This document shows, one piece after another, positions 25,038-33,202 of a stretch of DNA of 64,000 nt. The notes under the pieces were generated by a model. That model ran no database searches and had not been told where the DNA came from. It saw only the letters and a list, made by a program, of their open reading frames with translations. The stretch spans positions 124,001 to 188,000 of the forward strand of contig NZ_BOSH01000009.1 in the NCBI RefSeq assembly GCF_018403245.1, written 5' to 3'. Position 1 is the stretch's first letter; every line of letters starts with the position of its first letter. A program made the translations under genes and the position numbers. The stretch is from Paenibacillus sp. J2TS4 (GTDB lineage: Bacteria; Bacillota; Bacilli; Paenibacillales; NBRC-103111).

Positions 25038-25078
25038 TGTAATATATATATTGAATTTTGTTTTATATATGTTACAAT
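25038..25078 (+). promoter_or_regulatory. Promoter with overlapping inverted repeat upstream of the Xre regulator
   Basis: TTGAAT (25051-25056), a 16-bp spacer and TACAAT (25073-25078) form a sigma-A promoter. An inverted repeat with 12-bp arms and one mismatch (TGTAATATATAT, 25038-25049, and ATATATGTTACA, 25065-25076) covers it, as expected for autorepression by the Xre protein. Confidence 0.55.
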
Positions 25079-25098
25079 TCCTTTTAGAGGAGGAGACA

Positions 25099-25311
25099 AT
25101 GAGTGTGGATAATCGAGTAAGAATAGCCCGTGTTCAAATGAACATGACTCAACAGCAATTAGCCGAAAAGACCGGAGTGACCCGCCAGACCATCAGCTTG
25201 ATCGAAAAAGGGAAGTACAACCCTTCCTTAAATCTATGTCTGGACATATGCTATGCCGTTAATAAATCGCTGGATGAATTATTTTGGAAAGAAAGGAAGG
25301 ATGGAGAATGA
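25099..25311 (+). CDS. Xre-family helix-turn-helix regulator
   Basis: A compact 70-residue regulator made almost only of the Xre helix-turn-helix: VRIARVQMNMTQQQLAEKTGVTRQ followed by SLIEKGKYNPS and a YAVNKSLDELFW ending. It resembles Bacillus YozG/YgzD-type repressors that are paired with a membrane protein. ATG 25099 follows AGAGGAGGAG. It overlaps the next gene by 4 bp (ATGA). Confidence 0.9.
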   Translation: MSVDNRVRIARVQMNMTQQQLAEKTGVTRQTISLIEKGKYNPSLNLCLDICYAVNKSLDELFWKERKDGE

Positions 25312-25739
25312 AAATTAAAGACGAGCGGTTGACCCTTCAAGGGTTAAAAAATATTCGCATCGCCTTTGGCTTCCAAACCTTATGTATATTGGGGATTCTG
25401 GTTTATGACGGGATCGTTAAAGGGATTACTCATATTACAGATAATCCGTTATGGTTGGTTGTCATTGGCACCGGGGTTATTTTAGCGTTCTTAAATTTAA
25501 GAATATCGCTGGATGTGGAAGAAACGAAGAAGAACAAAAACAAGCGAGAAGCTTCTTATGTCCAGAAAATCATTCTGGCTTTGGCCATAGGAGTCATCTT
25601 TGGTCTGATTACCTATCTGTCTCCCGGGGGCACACTGGAACAGGCTTTAATTATTGGGGGGGTCCTGTCCGCATGCTTCCTGCTTTCCTACTCCGTTGTC
25701 CACTACTTGAGAAAACAACGTAGTGAGGACGACGATTAA
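25308..25739 (+). CDS. Small membrane protein co-transcribed with the Xre regulator
   Basis: A 143-residue protein with four predicted membrane segments (residues about 18-34, 47-63, 84-101 and 109-126), a charged loop rich in Lys/Asn (ETKKNKNKRE) in the middle and an acidic C-terminus (RSEDDD). It overlaps the Xre gene by 4 bp, so the two are co-translated. The family is not identified; Xre plus membrane-protein pairs are common in Firmicutes and of unknown function. Confidence 0.75.
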   Translation: MKIKDERLTLQGLKNIRIAFGFQTLCILGILVYDGIVKGITHITDNPLWLVVIGTGVILAFLNLRISLDVEETKKNKNKREASYVQKIILALAIGVIFGLITYLSPGGTLEQALIIGGVLSACFLLSYSVVHYLRKQRSEDDD

Positions 25740-25817
25740 CTTGATGGCAGGAAAATACAGCCAGCTTGTAGAATAGGCTACGAAAGATGCATCATGGATT
25801 CAGGATATCAACTTGGA

Positions 25818-25827
25818 GGAGGCCTCC
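25818..25827 (+). promoter_or_regulatory. Palindrome covering the ribosome site of the amidoligase leader
   Basis: GGAGGCCTCC is a perfect 10-bp palindrome whose left half is part of the GGAGGAGG ribosome site (25815-25822) of the 8-codon leader. As RNA the site could be masked, though a stem with no loop requires intermolecular pairing or a register shift. Confidence 0.35.
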
Positions 25828-25829
25828 CC

Positions 25830-25856
25830 ATGTTCAAAGAAAAGATTCCCTGGTAA
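25830..25856 (+). CDS. Eight-codon leader peptide (MFKEKIPW) of the amidoligase gene
   Basis: ATG 25830 lies 7 nt after GGAGGAGG, the strongest ribosome site in this region. The ORF encodes MFKEKIPW and ends in TAA that overlaps the next ATG as TAATG (25854-25858). The downstream amidoligase-like gene has no ribosome site of its own at that ATG, so translation is probably coupled to this leader. A conserved function of the peptide itself is not claimed. Confidence 0.5.
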   Translation: MFKEKIPW

Positions 25857-26827
25857 TGCCGAGGCCCACCTTGCCTCACTCTCCTCTGATGCTCAGGCGG
25901 ATAACTAATGGTGAGAGGGTGGACACAGTGTGGTATAGAAAGCTGGATTGGAAGGAACTTCGTTTCGGAGTTGAAATCGAATTTATTGGAGTCGAGTTTC
26001 CGGACCAGGTGGACTTGCTGCCAGGCTGGGAAATGTCCCTGGACGAAAGGCAGATAGATGAAACCGGAATGGAATCGGGAAGTGAGCTCAAGCCTCCCCC
26101 TTTGCACTGGGGAGAACGAGAACAAATTCGCGAAATGCTGAATCGGTTGAAAATGCATGGGGCTACCGCCAACTGGAGCTGCGGATTACATGTTCATATC
26201 GGTCTGGAGCCGTGGGGACTGCCGATGGTTATGGCCTTGCTGGATACCGCTCTGGCTGTTCAGGAAGCTTTACAAGGCTTGCTGCGCACAAGTGAGCACC
26301 GGCGGATCTATTGCCCTCCGGTTACTGATGAAATGAAGAGACGTTATATGTTATGGCAGGAGCGTTCCGCGCTTCGCTATCAGGGCCGGCCCCAATCCCA
26401 TCGCTGTGGATTGAATATGGCTTCATGGTTCGATATAGGAACCGTCGAAATTCGGTACGCTAACGGGTCCTTGGAATATGACGAAATCATTCGCACGGTC
26501 GAGCTTTGCTTGCGCTTCGTCTCGGCTGTAGGCGCAGGAAGCGAGCTCCCTGACGACCCGGTTCGGCTTGCACTCGCACTGGGGGCTCCTGCCGAAGGAT
26601 ATCCGCCTCCCGCCACCCCTCCACGCTGGTACATGGAAAGAGTTTGGCTGGAGGAGGCCCTGATTCCGGTATTCGCTCCAATGGCGGAACGTCTGGTCCC
26701 GGAGGGTGAAATTCACCATATTCTGCCGGTTCCGGAAGGGATTCTGGTCGCTATTGAGAATCAAGAGGGGAAACTGCATAAGTATACCTTCCGCCCCTCC
26801 GGCACAGGATGGGAGCTGTTGACTTAA
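25856..26827 (+). CDS. Putative amidoligase (Amidase-ligase fold of the glutamine-synthetase/gamma-GCS superfamily)
   Basis: A 323-residue protein with the motifs of the 'putative amidoligase' family (COOH-NH2 ligases): LRFGVEIEFIG (metal-binding acids), CGLHVHIG (about 110-117), LNMASWFDIGTVEIRYANGSLE (about 190-211) with conserved Asn, Arg and Glu. The fold forms peptide-like amide bonds with ATP; partners are often encoded nearby, but none is recognisable here. ATG 25856 is coupled to the leader peptide; the next in-frame ATG is 25889. Substrate and product are unknown. Confidence 0.78.
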   Translation: MPRPTLPHSPLMLRRITNGERVDTVWYRKLDWKELRFGVEIEFIGVEFPDQVDLLPGWEMSLDERQIDETGMESGSELKPPPLHWGEREQIREMLNRLKMHGATANWSCGLHVHIGLEPWGLPMVMALLDTALAVQEALQGLLRTSEHRRIYCPPVTDEMKRRYMLWQERSALRYQGRPQSHRCGLNMASWFDIGTVEIRYANGSLEYDEIIRTVELCLRFVSAVGAGSELPDDPVRLALALGAPAEGYPPPATPPRWYMERVWLEEALIPVFAPMAERLVPEGEIHHILPVPEGILVAIENQEGKLHKYTFRPSGTGWELLT

Positions 26828-26886
26828 CTGCATTTGCGTGCTGCTTAAAGGCGGCACGCCCGGCCTAGCCTTCAAAGGACCTACTC

Positions 26887-26919
26887 AGAACGAGAGCTCG
26901 CTTCCGCAGCTCTCGTTCT
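26887..26919 (+). terminator. Intrinsic terminator-like hairpin after the amidoligase gene
   Basis: AGAACGAGAGCT (26887-26898) and its exact complement (26908-26919) form a 12-bp stem with a 9-nt loop, 60 bp after the stop. The sequence after the stem (CTGTGC) has no long T-tract. Confidence 0.55.
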
Positions 26920-27071
26920 CTGTGCACAGGGTCTTGTCTGTAGGCGTTTTTTATATTGCATCCGCATGCCAGCGCCGCTGCGCACACCGGGGAATGCGCG
27001 TTCACCAACAAGACTTTCGGTGATCCGCCAAACCATGATTCTTAAACCAAGCATAGAGCAGGCACGCCTGT

Positions 27072-28058
27072 CTACAGCAAATGATAAATGGGCCGCTCCT
27101 CCAAAAACGGAGCTACCCTATTGGCGCAAAAGGAAGGCAGCCGCTCCCGCATCCAAGGATGGACCGAGGTATTCATCATATGGAATGAATAATAACCGAA
27201 AATATTCAGCAGCATGAAGCCTTCGAGCAGCTTCATCGTATCGCCGCCGGAGGAAGGGAATTCCGCGGCATAGCCTTCCATGAAATCATCCCGCCGCTCG
27301 GACGGGACGCTGAGCACACCGCCGGCCGCATCATACAAAAAATAACCGTAGCCGTACAGGCAGTAATCTATCAAGGTGAAGCCTTGATGGGTCACGATGA
27401 CATTGGCCCGGTTAATGTCGGCATGGATGATGCCCCATGTGTCGGGAGCCGGCGGATAGCCGCGAAGCCGCTCGTTGATGAGCTGGAATGCTTCGCTCAT
27501 CCTGCCGAAATCCGCCGGCGCAAATATGCCGCGCTCCCGGCCGTAGGCCAGTCGTTCCAGCATCGCCTCGTTCTCCGTAATGCCGGCGTAAGCGGGCCTG
27601 CCGCTGGCCGGATCCGGCGTGTATCCGCTCGTGAAGCGGTGCAGCATGCCGACCTGGCCTCCGTATCGCAGAGCTGCCTCTCTCGGCGCAAAATCCTCAG
27701 GCTGCGAGTCTCGCCCCTCCAGCCATTGCAGCATCGTGCAGTGAACAGCCCCGTCCCCGTTCCTCATCCGGGTGACAAATTCTCCTTCACGATTACGGAC
27801 AGGCTTCTGCACGTTCAAGCCGGAGCTCTCTCCCAGCGCCTGCAGCAGCTCCATCCCCCCATTCAGTCCTGGCTTGGAATGCTGCAGGCCGTGAAGCCCG
27901 GTGTGAACGGGCTTATGGATCCGCAGAAGATAGGATACACCGCTGGAGCCATCCGTGATTTTGTAGGTCAAATTTTCATTGTGGCGAATAAAAGCAATTG
28001 TTGGAGAGGGTACCTCGTAATGCGACAACGCGTCGGCCGCAATGGCCTGATGATCCAT
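27072..28058 (-). CDS. Phosphotransferase of the aminoglycoside/choline kinase fold
   Basis: A 328-residue kinase-fold protein. Residues about 15-40 form the N-lobe (SYLLRIHKP includes the ATP-binding Lys). The catalytic loop is IIHADINRANVI (HxDxxxxN; about 222-233), followed by LIDYCLYGYG in place of the usual DxD metal loop, with the Asp retained. The family includes homoserine kinase-like and stress-response kinases as well as antibiotic kinases; no resistance role is implied. AAGGA precedes ATG 28058. It stands alone on minus. Confidence 0.8.
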   Translation of the reverse strand: MDHQAIAADALSHYEVPSPTIAFIRHNENLTYKITDGSSGVSYLLRIHKPVHTGLHGLQHSKPGLNGGMELLQALGESSGLNVQKPVRNREGEFVTRMRNGDGAVHCTMLQWLEGRDSQPEDFAPREAALRYGGQVGMLHRFTSGYTPDPASGRPAYAGITENEAMLERLAYGRERGIFAPADFGRMSEAFQLINERLRGYPPAPDTWGIIHADINRANVIVTHQGFTLIDYCLYGYGYFLYDAAGGVLSVPSERRDDFMEGYAAEFPSSGGDTMKLLEGFMLLNIFGYYSFHMMNTSVHPWMRERLPSFCANRVAPFLEERPIYHLL

Positions 28059-28232
28059 CTTTATCGTCCTTTCCCTTTGGCCCATGCAGGCTGCCTGCGG
28101 CCATCATTTTCCTGCTCATCTAGCCTCACCCGATGATGTCATTGTCTTCTCGAATCGTCTGCTTCGGCTCGTCGTGACCAGCCGGCCGCCCGGGGAATAC
28201 GTATCTTGCCGTCTGCTTTTTATCACGGAATT

Positions 28233-30263
28233 CTATTGCTCGGCTTCCAGCCAAATCCGGTAAAGCTCATCCAAGCGCTGTTGAAGCTTGGCCCTTTCCT
28301 CGAGAAGCGGGTTCCATTCTTCAGCCGATTCCCAAGTCAAGGAGGCCAGCTGCTCATCCAGTGCCTGAATACGAGATTCCGCTGCAGAAATCTCCCGTTC
28401 CCACTCTTCAGGCGAATCCGGCGGGCGTCCCCCGGGGAGGGAAATTCTCCGACTCGCCAAGTGAGCGGCCCTTGGGCTTGCGGGGAGAGAAGCCCCCGCC
28501 TTCTTCCGGCCGCTTGCCTCAGCGCTTCCGTTGGCTCCCCGCCGGGAACTCGCCCCCGGTTGGCCTCCTTCGGACCGCCGGTCTTCCTTGGCAGGCTGCT
28601 TAACCATTGGGGCATCCCTTACAGCTGCCCATGCCGCCAGCTTCTCCCGGTACTCATCATAATTCCCTTCATGAACGGTGATAGCCCCTTGCTCCAGATT
28701 CCATATTTTACGGGCCATCCGATTGATGAAGTACCGGTCATGGGAAATGGCAAGCAGCGTTCCGGGGAAATCCTCCAACGCCTCCTCCAGCGCTTCCCGC
28801 GAATCGATATCCAGATGGTTGGTCGGCTCATCCAGCAGCAGCAGATTCGGCTTGCGGAACATGAGCAGCGCCAGCCGCAGCCGGCTCCATTCTCCACCGG
28901 ACAGATTAGCTACGCGTTTGAACACATCCGCTCCATAGAACAGAAATCGGGCCAATTCTCCCCGTGCCTTGCCTTCTTCCATAGCGAGCTCTTCGCGAAA
29001 ATATTGCAGTACGGTCTTATTTTCCGCCGGAGGGGCTTCCTCCTGCGCCAAATATCCAATTTGCACACGCGATCCGATGCGGATTTCGCCTTCATCCTGC
29101 TCGGTCTGCTGGAGCAGCAGCTTGAGCAGCGTGCTCTTGCCCGCCCCGTTAGGGCCAATCAGAGCGACCTGCTCGCCATACAGAAGCAGGGCACTCGCCC
29201 GGCTCAACAGACAGCGTTCGCCATAGGCTTTGCTTACCTTGTCCAGCTCAAGCACCTGACGGCCGGAACGGTCTTCCTGCTGCAGCTGCAAGTCCATCGC
29301 CCTGCGCTCCAATATCGGCCGCTTCAGCTTCTCCATCCGATCCAACGCCTTCTGCATAGAGGCCGCTCTCCGATGAAACGAAGGATTAGGAGGATTGGCG
29401 CGATTGCCCCATTCGATCAGCTGCTTAATCGTTTCCTGCATTTTTTTGATCTTCTTCTGCTGCTCCTGATAATCCGCGAACTGCTTGAGCAGGCGGGCTT
29501 CTTTTTCCTGCTGATAGCCGCTGTAGTTGGTGAAATAGACGATGGCTTCACCGTCTTCGATCTCGATCATCTTGCCCGCGACTTTGTCCAGAAAATACCG
29601 ATCATGGGATACCACCATCACCGTGCCGGAATACGAGCTCAAGAACGTTTCCAGCCATTCGATGGCGTTCATGTCGAGATGGTTGGTCGGCTCATCCAGC
29701 AGCAGAAGATCCGGCTGCGTCAAAAGCAGAGAAGCCAGACCCACCTTCGTTTTCTCCCCTCCCGACAACGATGCGAAGGGTCGGTCATATTGGTCGGAGG
29801 CCACGCCCAATCCAGCCGCTATCCGTTGGATGGATGCCTCCATCTCATAGCCCCCGCCCTGCTCGAATTGCTCCAGCAGCTTGCCGTATTTCTCCAGCAG
29901 GGCGCCCAGCATCCTCTCATCCGCAATGACGGAAGCGTCAGCCATCCGGACCTCCAACTCCTTCATTTCCGCTTCCCATTGCTTTACATCCTTGTATGCC
30001 GAAGCCAACACGTCGTAGACGGTCTGGCCTTCTTGATCGGCCGGAACCTGATCCAGCAGGCCGACCTGAGTTCCCTTGCGGATAAAAATCTGACCCTGAT
30101 CGGGTGCCAAGGCTCCCTTGAGCAGATGAAACACCGTCGTTTTGCCCGTTCCGTTACGGCCGATCAGGCCGACCTTCTCTCCTTCTCCCACTTCAAAAGA
30201 AACATCCGACAGCACCTCGTTGGCGCCGTAATATTTTTGCACATGCTGAAAGCTTACAATCAT
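28233..30263 (-). CDS. ABC-F family ATPase (ribosome-associated)
   Basis: A 676-residue soluble protein with two ABC domains and no membrane segments. Domain 1 has Walker A GRNGTGKT (about 35-42), signature LSGGEKTK and Walker B LLLLDEPTNHLD; domain 2 has GPNGAGKST, LSGGEWSRLR and a second LLLLDEPTNHLD. A charged linker (P-site tRNA interaction motif) sits between them, and an Ala/Arg/Glu-rich C-terminal extension follows. ABC-F proteins act on the ribosome, as translation factors or antibiotic protectors. ATG 30263 follows GGAGGAGG. Its leader carries a 50-codon ORF and a terminator, which suggests induction by translation inhibitors. The subfamily cannot be fixed. Confidence 0.9.
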   Translation of the reverse strand: MIVSFQHVQKYYGANEVLSDVSFEVGEGEKVGLIGRNGTGKTTVFHLLKGALAPDQGQIFIRKGTQVGLLDQVPADQEGQTVYDVLASAYKDVKQWEAEMKELEVRMADASVIADERMLGALLEKYGKLLEQFEQGGGYEMEASIQRIAAGLGVASDQYDRPFASLSGGEKTKVGLASLLLTQPDLLLLDEPTNHLDMNAIEWLETFLSSYSGTVMVVSHDRYFLDKVAGKMIEIEDGEAIVYFTNYSGYQQEKEARLLKQFADYQEQQKKIKKMQETIKQLIEWGNRANPPNPSFHRRAASMQKALDRMEKLKRPILERRAMDLQLQQEDRSGRQVLELDKVSKAYGERCLLSRASALLLYGEQVALIGPNGAGKSTLLKLLLQQTEQDEGEIRIGSRVQIGYLAQEEAPPAENKTVLQYFREELAMEEGKARGELARFLFYGADVFKRVANLSGGEWSRLRLALLMFRKPNLLLLDEPTNHLDIDSREALEEALEDFPGTLLAISHDRYFINRMARKIWNLEQGAITVHEGNYDEYREKLAAWAAVRDAPMVKQPAKEDRRSEGGQPGASSRRGANGSAEASGRKKAGASLPASPRAAHLASRRISLPGGRPPDSPEEWEREISAAESRIQALDEQLASLTWESAEEWNPLLEERAKLQQRLDELYRIWLEAEQ

Positions 30264-30377
30264 CGTGATCCTCCTCCGGGCAGCCGACTCCCCGGACCGG
30301 AACCTATGAACCCCGCAACTCAAGCCTGCATCTTTCATCCAGCTTCGCTTGCGTATGGGGGGATCTAAAGCAGCCTA

Positions 30378-30408
30378 AACAAAAAAGACCACAGGGAACA
30401 CTTCCCTG
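30378..30408 (-). terminator. Intrinsic terminator within the ABC-F leader (attenuator candidate)
   Basis: On the minus strand CAGGGAA, loop GTG and TTCCCTG (30408-30392) form a 7-bp stem followed by TGGTC and six T residues (30386-30381). It lies after the small leader ORF and 115 bp before the ABC-F start, so transcripts starting at the promoter at 30644-30672 must pass it to reach the gene. Confidence 0.75.
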
Positions 30409-30434
30409 CAGCCTCAATGTAAAAGATAACCCGT

Positions 30435-30587
30435 TCAGGTCAAGGCAGGAGAGTCTTTCGCCAAATTGTCGTATTCGTATAAGCCAAAATAGACAGACGT
30501 ATCCCGTTGCAAGATTTCAGCATGAGTAATGCCAAATAACGCCATCGGCAATTGGCTAATCCGCAGTACGGCAACATCACGATTCAT
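30435..30587 (-). CDS. 50-residue small ORF in the ABC-F leader
   Basis: ATG 30587 follows a strong composite ribosome site (GGAGGTGAGGTAGGAG, 30603-30588). The 50-codon product begins MNRDVAVLRI and ends KDSPALT; it has no signal peptide or known domain. It lies between a good promoter and an intrinsic terminator ahead of the ABC-F gene, a position typical of regulatory leader ORFs in antibiotic-induced genes. It could also be a genuine small protein; its length exceeds that of most leader peptides. Confidence 0.55.
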   Translation of the reverse strand: MNRDVAVLRISQLPMALFGITHAEILQRDTSVYFGLYEYDNLAKDSPALT

Positions 30588-30608
30588 CTCCTACCTCACC
30601 TCCTGTCA

Positions 30609-30628
30609 ACTCTTCGAACGAGAAGAGT
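30609..30628 (-). promoter_or_regulatory. Stem-loop before the leader ORF ribosome site
   Basis: ACTCTTC (30609-30615) and GAAGAGT (30622-30628) form a perfect 7-bp stem with a 6-nt loop, about 8 nt upstream of the ribosome site of the small leader ORF and just after the predicted transcription start. Confidence 0.45.
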
Positions 30629-30643
30629 CCATAATTAGTTAAC

Positions 30644-30672
30644 ATTATATCCCAATGAACATGATTCGTAAA
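30644..30672 (-). promoter_or_regulatory. Promoter of the ABC-F leader and gene
   Basis: On minus TTTACG (30672-30667), a 17-bp spacer and a perfect TATAAT (30649-30644). The predicted start near 30637 gives a leader of about 375 nt to the ABC-F ATG, containing the stem-loop, the 50-codon ORF and the terminator. Confidence 0.65.
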
Positions 30673-30906
30673 GTTCGCAGCGTACATTTTCCTAAATTAG
30701 AAATTAGCTCCTGGCGAATCGCGGGAGTTAAGGATAATTTAAGACAGAATTTCTGACGGCTTAAGAAAGAAAACTTATAATAAAGTAGTGCAAAAGCAAA
30801 GTCTCTCGTTTAGAAGCAGAACGGCCCCGGAAGTCCAATTTTTACAAAATTAGACTAAATGCAAAGTTATAAAACATAGCAGGTTAGAAATAGAGGCGGT
30901 GATTTT

Positions 30907-31401
30907 ATGTATTCTCAAATAAGCGCACCTGAGCAACGTTTATCCAAGGATGCGGTCAAAGTATGGATCCTGAGTGAAATGATTACGAATCTAATCGTGC
31001 TCATTATTATCGGGGTTTTATTTTACCTGGACTATCGTTTTTCCTGGAAAGAATGGGTTGGCTGGATTCTGATAGGGGTGACCGCGATCTATGTGCCGGC
31101 AGCCGTCTGGTCATTCATCAGCCCGTTCCTGCTGTATAAAAGCTGGCGCTATGATGTGAATGAAGAGTTTATCCAATTAAAATCAGGTGTATTAAACGAG
31201 AGGCATGAGCTTGTCCCGATGACCAAAATTCAATCGGTGGCAACCAAACAAGGGCCGTTACTTAGAAAATACGGACTCTGCTCCGTTTCCATTGAAACGA
31301 TGGGGTCTTCTCACTCCATTCCGGCTCTCTCTAAAGGGGTCGCTATCCAATTAAGGAATCAGATTGCGCAATTTGCCAAGCTCAAGGAAGTGGAACAATG
31401 A
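30907..31401 (+). CDS. ydbS: Bacterial PH-domain membrane protein (YdbS-like)
   Basis: A 164-residue protein with two membrane segments (about 25-45 and 51-70) followed by a bacterial PH (bPH2, DUF304) domain: WRYDVNEEFIQLKSGVLNERHELVPMTKIQSV. YdbS and YdbT are encoded together in Bacillus and affect resistance to heterologous antimicrobial compounds. Its stop overlaps the start of the YdbT-like gene (ATGA). A GAGGCGGTG site precedes ATG 30907. The gene symbol rests on similarity of architecture and pairing. Confidence 0.85.
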   Translation: MYSQISAPEQRLSKDAVKVWILSEMITNLIVLIIIGVLFYLDYRFSWKEWVGWILIGVTAIYVPAAVWSFISPFLLYKSWRYDVNEEFIQLKSGVLNERHELVPMTKIQSVATKQGPLLRKYGLCSVSIETMGSSHSIPALSKGVAIQLRNQIAQFAKLKEVEQ

Positions 31402-32891
31402 CAAAAGCCAAACGATACCATCCGCTTACCCTTCTTTTGGATCTTTGGAAATTAATCCGGAACTCCATTGTCTTTGCCCTTTTTTTATTCGTGATCAAAG
31501 CCGGCTCGGATTCGCATTTCATTACCTTTGGCAGGATTATTTTTTTGCTGGTTATCGGAATTTCCCTTATTTCCATCCTCTTGAAATGGTTCACCCATAA
31601 ATACGAACTCGATGACAGGTCCTTTCATCTTTACAAAGGAATTATCAATAAATCAGAACAAACCATTCCTTTTTCCAAAGTTCAAAACGTCAATCGTCAT
31701 ACTTCTTTATTCCATCAAATTTTTAAAATGACTTCTATTCATTTTGAAACTGGAATGGCCGGGGAGGAGGCCACGGTGGAATTCAAGGTCATTCCTCCAA
31801 CGGAAGCCGATCGAATGGAAGCGCTAATAGCAAATGCTAACCGGGAGGAACGGACGGATATTCAGGCGGGCCATGATATAAAGCCGGCCCCATCTAAGGC
31901 AGGTGCAACCAATCGGATCATTCATTTTGAACCGACAAAGAAGGACATTCTAAAGGCGTCCTTTACCTCTTTAAGCTTTTTGGTTCTGATACCTTTAATG
32001 GGTTCTGTTTATTTTAAAATCAATGAAGTTTTTCATATAGAGGAAAAAGCCGTAGGGATGTTTAGGAGTATCCTGAGCTCTTGGTGGATGGTGACGATCA
32101 TCATCCTTATTCTCGGTATGGCTTCTACCGCTTTCGGAATTGCGCGGACCTATATCAAATATGGAAAGTATCAAATCTCCACTGATCCAGAGCGTATCTA
32201 CATTACCAAAGGGGTAGTCGATGAAACCGCCTTTTCCATTTCAAAAGATAGGGTGCAGGCCGTCGAGATAACACAATCTCTGTTGAAAAGATGGCTCGGA
32301 CTGGCCGAAGTAAAGCTAACCAGTGCAGGCAGTTCCGGGGAAAATTCGCTTGAAATCAACTCTCTCTATCCTTTTCTCCCTGTTAGACGGGCCTATGAAT
32401 TGGTATCGGAAATTTTACCAGCTTATAAAGTGACACAGAAGATGATGCACCTCCCGACGAAATCCTTGGGGCTGCGCTTGTTGCGGCCAAGCTGGATCTG
32501 GATCATCGCAACGGCTGTCCTTTTTTATTTCAAACCAGCTCTTTTAAAAGTGGAGCAAGCCTGGTGGATTCTGTCTGCGGCCCTGCTCATTCTTGTTGCG
32601 GCAGCGAGATTGCTGGATTTCTTCAACACACGTTACATTTTGAACGATCACTTTATTCAATTTAAAACCGGCAGTCTGGCTACCTCTTTATTCGTGTCCA
32701 AACGGGACAAGGTCATAGAAGTCCATGTAACCCGGAGCCTATTTCAAAAACGGCTGGGCCTCGCGTCGATCGAAACCATTAACCGGGCCAAACCGGTTCA
32801 TCACGCTGGTGTGACTGATGTGCCCTTGGAGTTTGCTGAATCATTCTATACTTGGTATATGAGACGTAGAAATGAAATAAAAGTGGAATGA
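31398..32891 (+). CDS. ydbT: Bacterial PH-domain membrane protein (YdbT-like)
   Basis: A 497-residue protein with three bPH2/DUF304 repeats, each preceded by a pair of membrane segments: (1) residues about 20-60 then KYELDDRSFHLYKGIINK; (2) about 190-250 then KYQISTDPERIYITKGVVDET; (3) about 355-395 then RYILNDHFIQFKTGSLATS. Each repeat contains the I/VPxxKVQ(A/N)V-like strand. It is translationally coupled to ydbS. Paired YdbS/YdbT are thought to sit in the membrane and contribute to bacteriocin resistance. Confidence 0.87.
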   Translation: MTKAKRYHPLTLLLDLWKLIRNSIVFALFLFVIKAGSDSHFITFGRIIFLLVIGISLISILLKWFTHKYELDDRSFHLYKGIINKSEQTIPFSKVQNVNRHTSLFHQIFKMTSIHFETGMAGEEATVEFKVIPPTEADRMEALIANANREERTDIQAGHDIKPAPSKAGATNRIIHFEPTKKDILKASFTSLSFLVLIPLMGSVYFKINEVFHIEEKAVGMFRSILSSWWMVTIIILILGMASTAFGIARTYIKYGKYQISTDPERIYITKGVVDETAFSISKDRVQAVEITQSLLKRWLGLAEVKLTSAGSSGENSLEINSLYPFLPVRRAYELVSEILPAYKVTQKMMHLPTKSLGLRLLRPSWIWIIATAVLFYFKPALLKVEQAWWILSAALLILVAAARLLDFFNTRYILNDHFIQFKTGSLATSLFVSKRDKVIEVHVTRSLFQKRLGLASIETINRAKPVHHAGVTDVPLEFAESFYTWYMRRRNEIKVE

Positions 32892-33016
32892 TCATGTTGA
32901 AACTTTTATAAGCAGATTTGCGGCACCAAACGGTAAGTTATTTAAAATGGCCAAACGCGAGTCAAGACTCGTCAACCACCCGCCTGATCAAGAATATGCA
33001 AGAAGGCGAAGGACAT

Positions 33017-33193
33017 GCAATAATGCATGTCTTTTGATGTAAATCGGCCAAATATCAAAAAGACGCGCAAATCTGCAGGTCATTACCGCTAAAAGCCCAA
33101 AATCAACCGAAGTCGATAATTTCTACTGCACAAATGCATGTCTTTAGCGTAAATTAAGCGGATTCCGCCCAAAGGCCTGCAAATTTGCCGGTC
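33017..33193. repeat. Phased intergenic repeat array R1 (four units, spacing 50-61-51 bp)
   Basis: Four 15-mers align: GCAATAATGCATGTC (33017), GCAAATCTGCAGGTC (33067), GCACAAATGCATGTC (33128) and GCAAATTTGCCGGTC (33179), most followed by TTTA- or ATTA-like bases. Each core is a quasi-palindrome (GCA...TGC). Spacers are unlike each other. The spacing series 50, 61, 51 recurs almost exactly in the array at 43033. It occupies the gap between ydbT and the next genes. Confidence 0.7.
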
Positions 33194-33202
33194 ATTATGC
33201 TT

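Noticed and set aside
28206..30368. 720-codon open frame on plus, antisense to the ABC-F gene
   Set aside because: It mirrors the GC-rich coding frame of the ABC-F gene, has no ribosome site and no recognisable domain.
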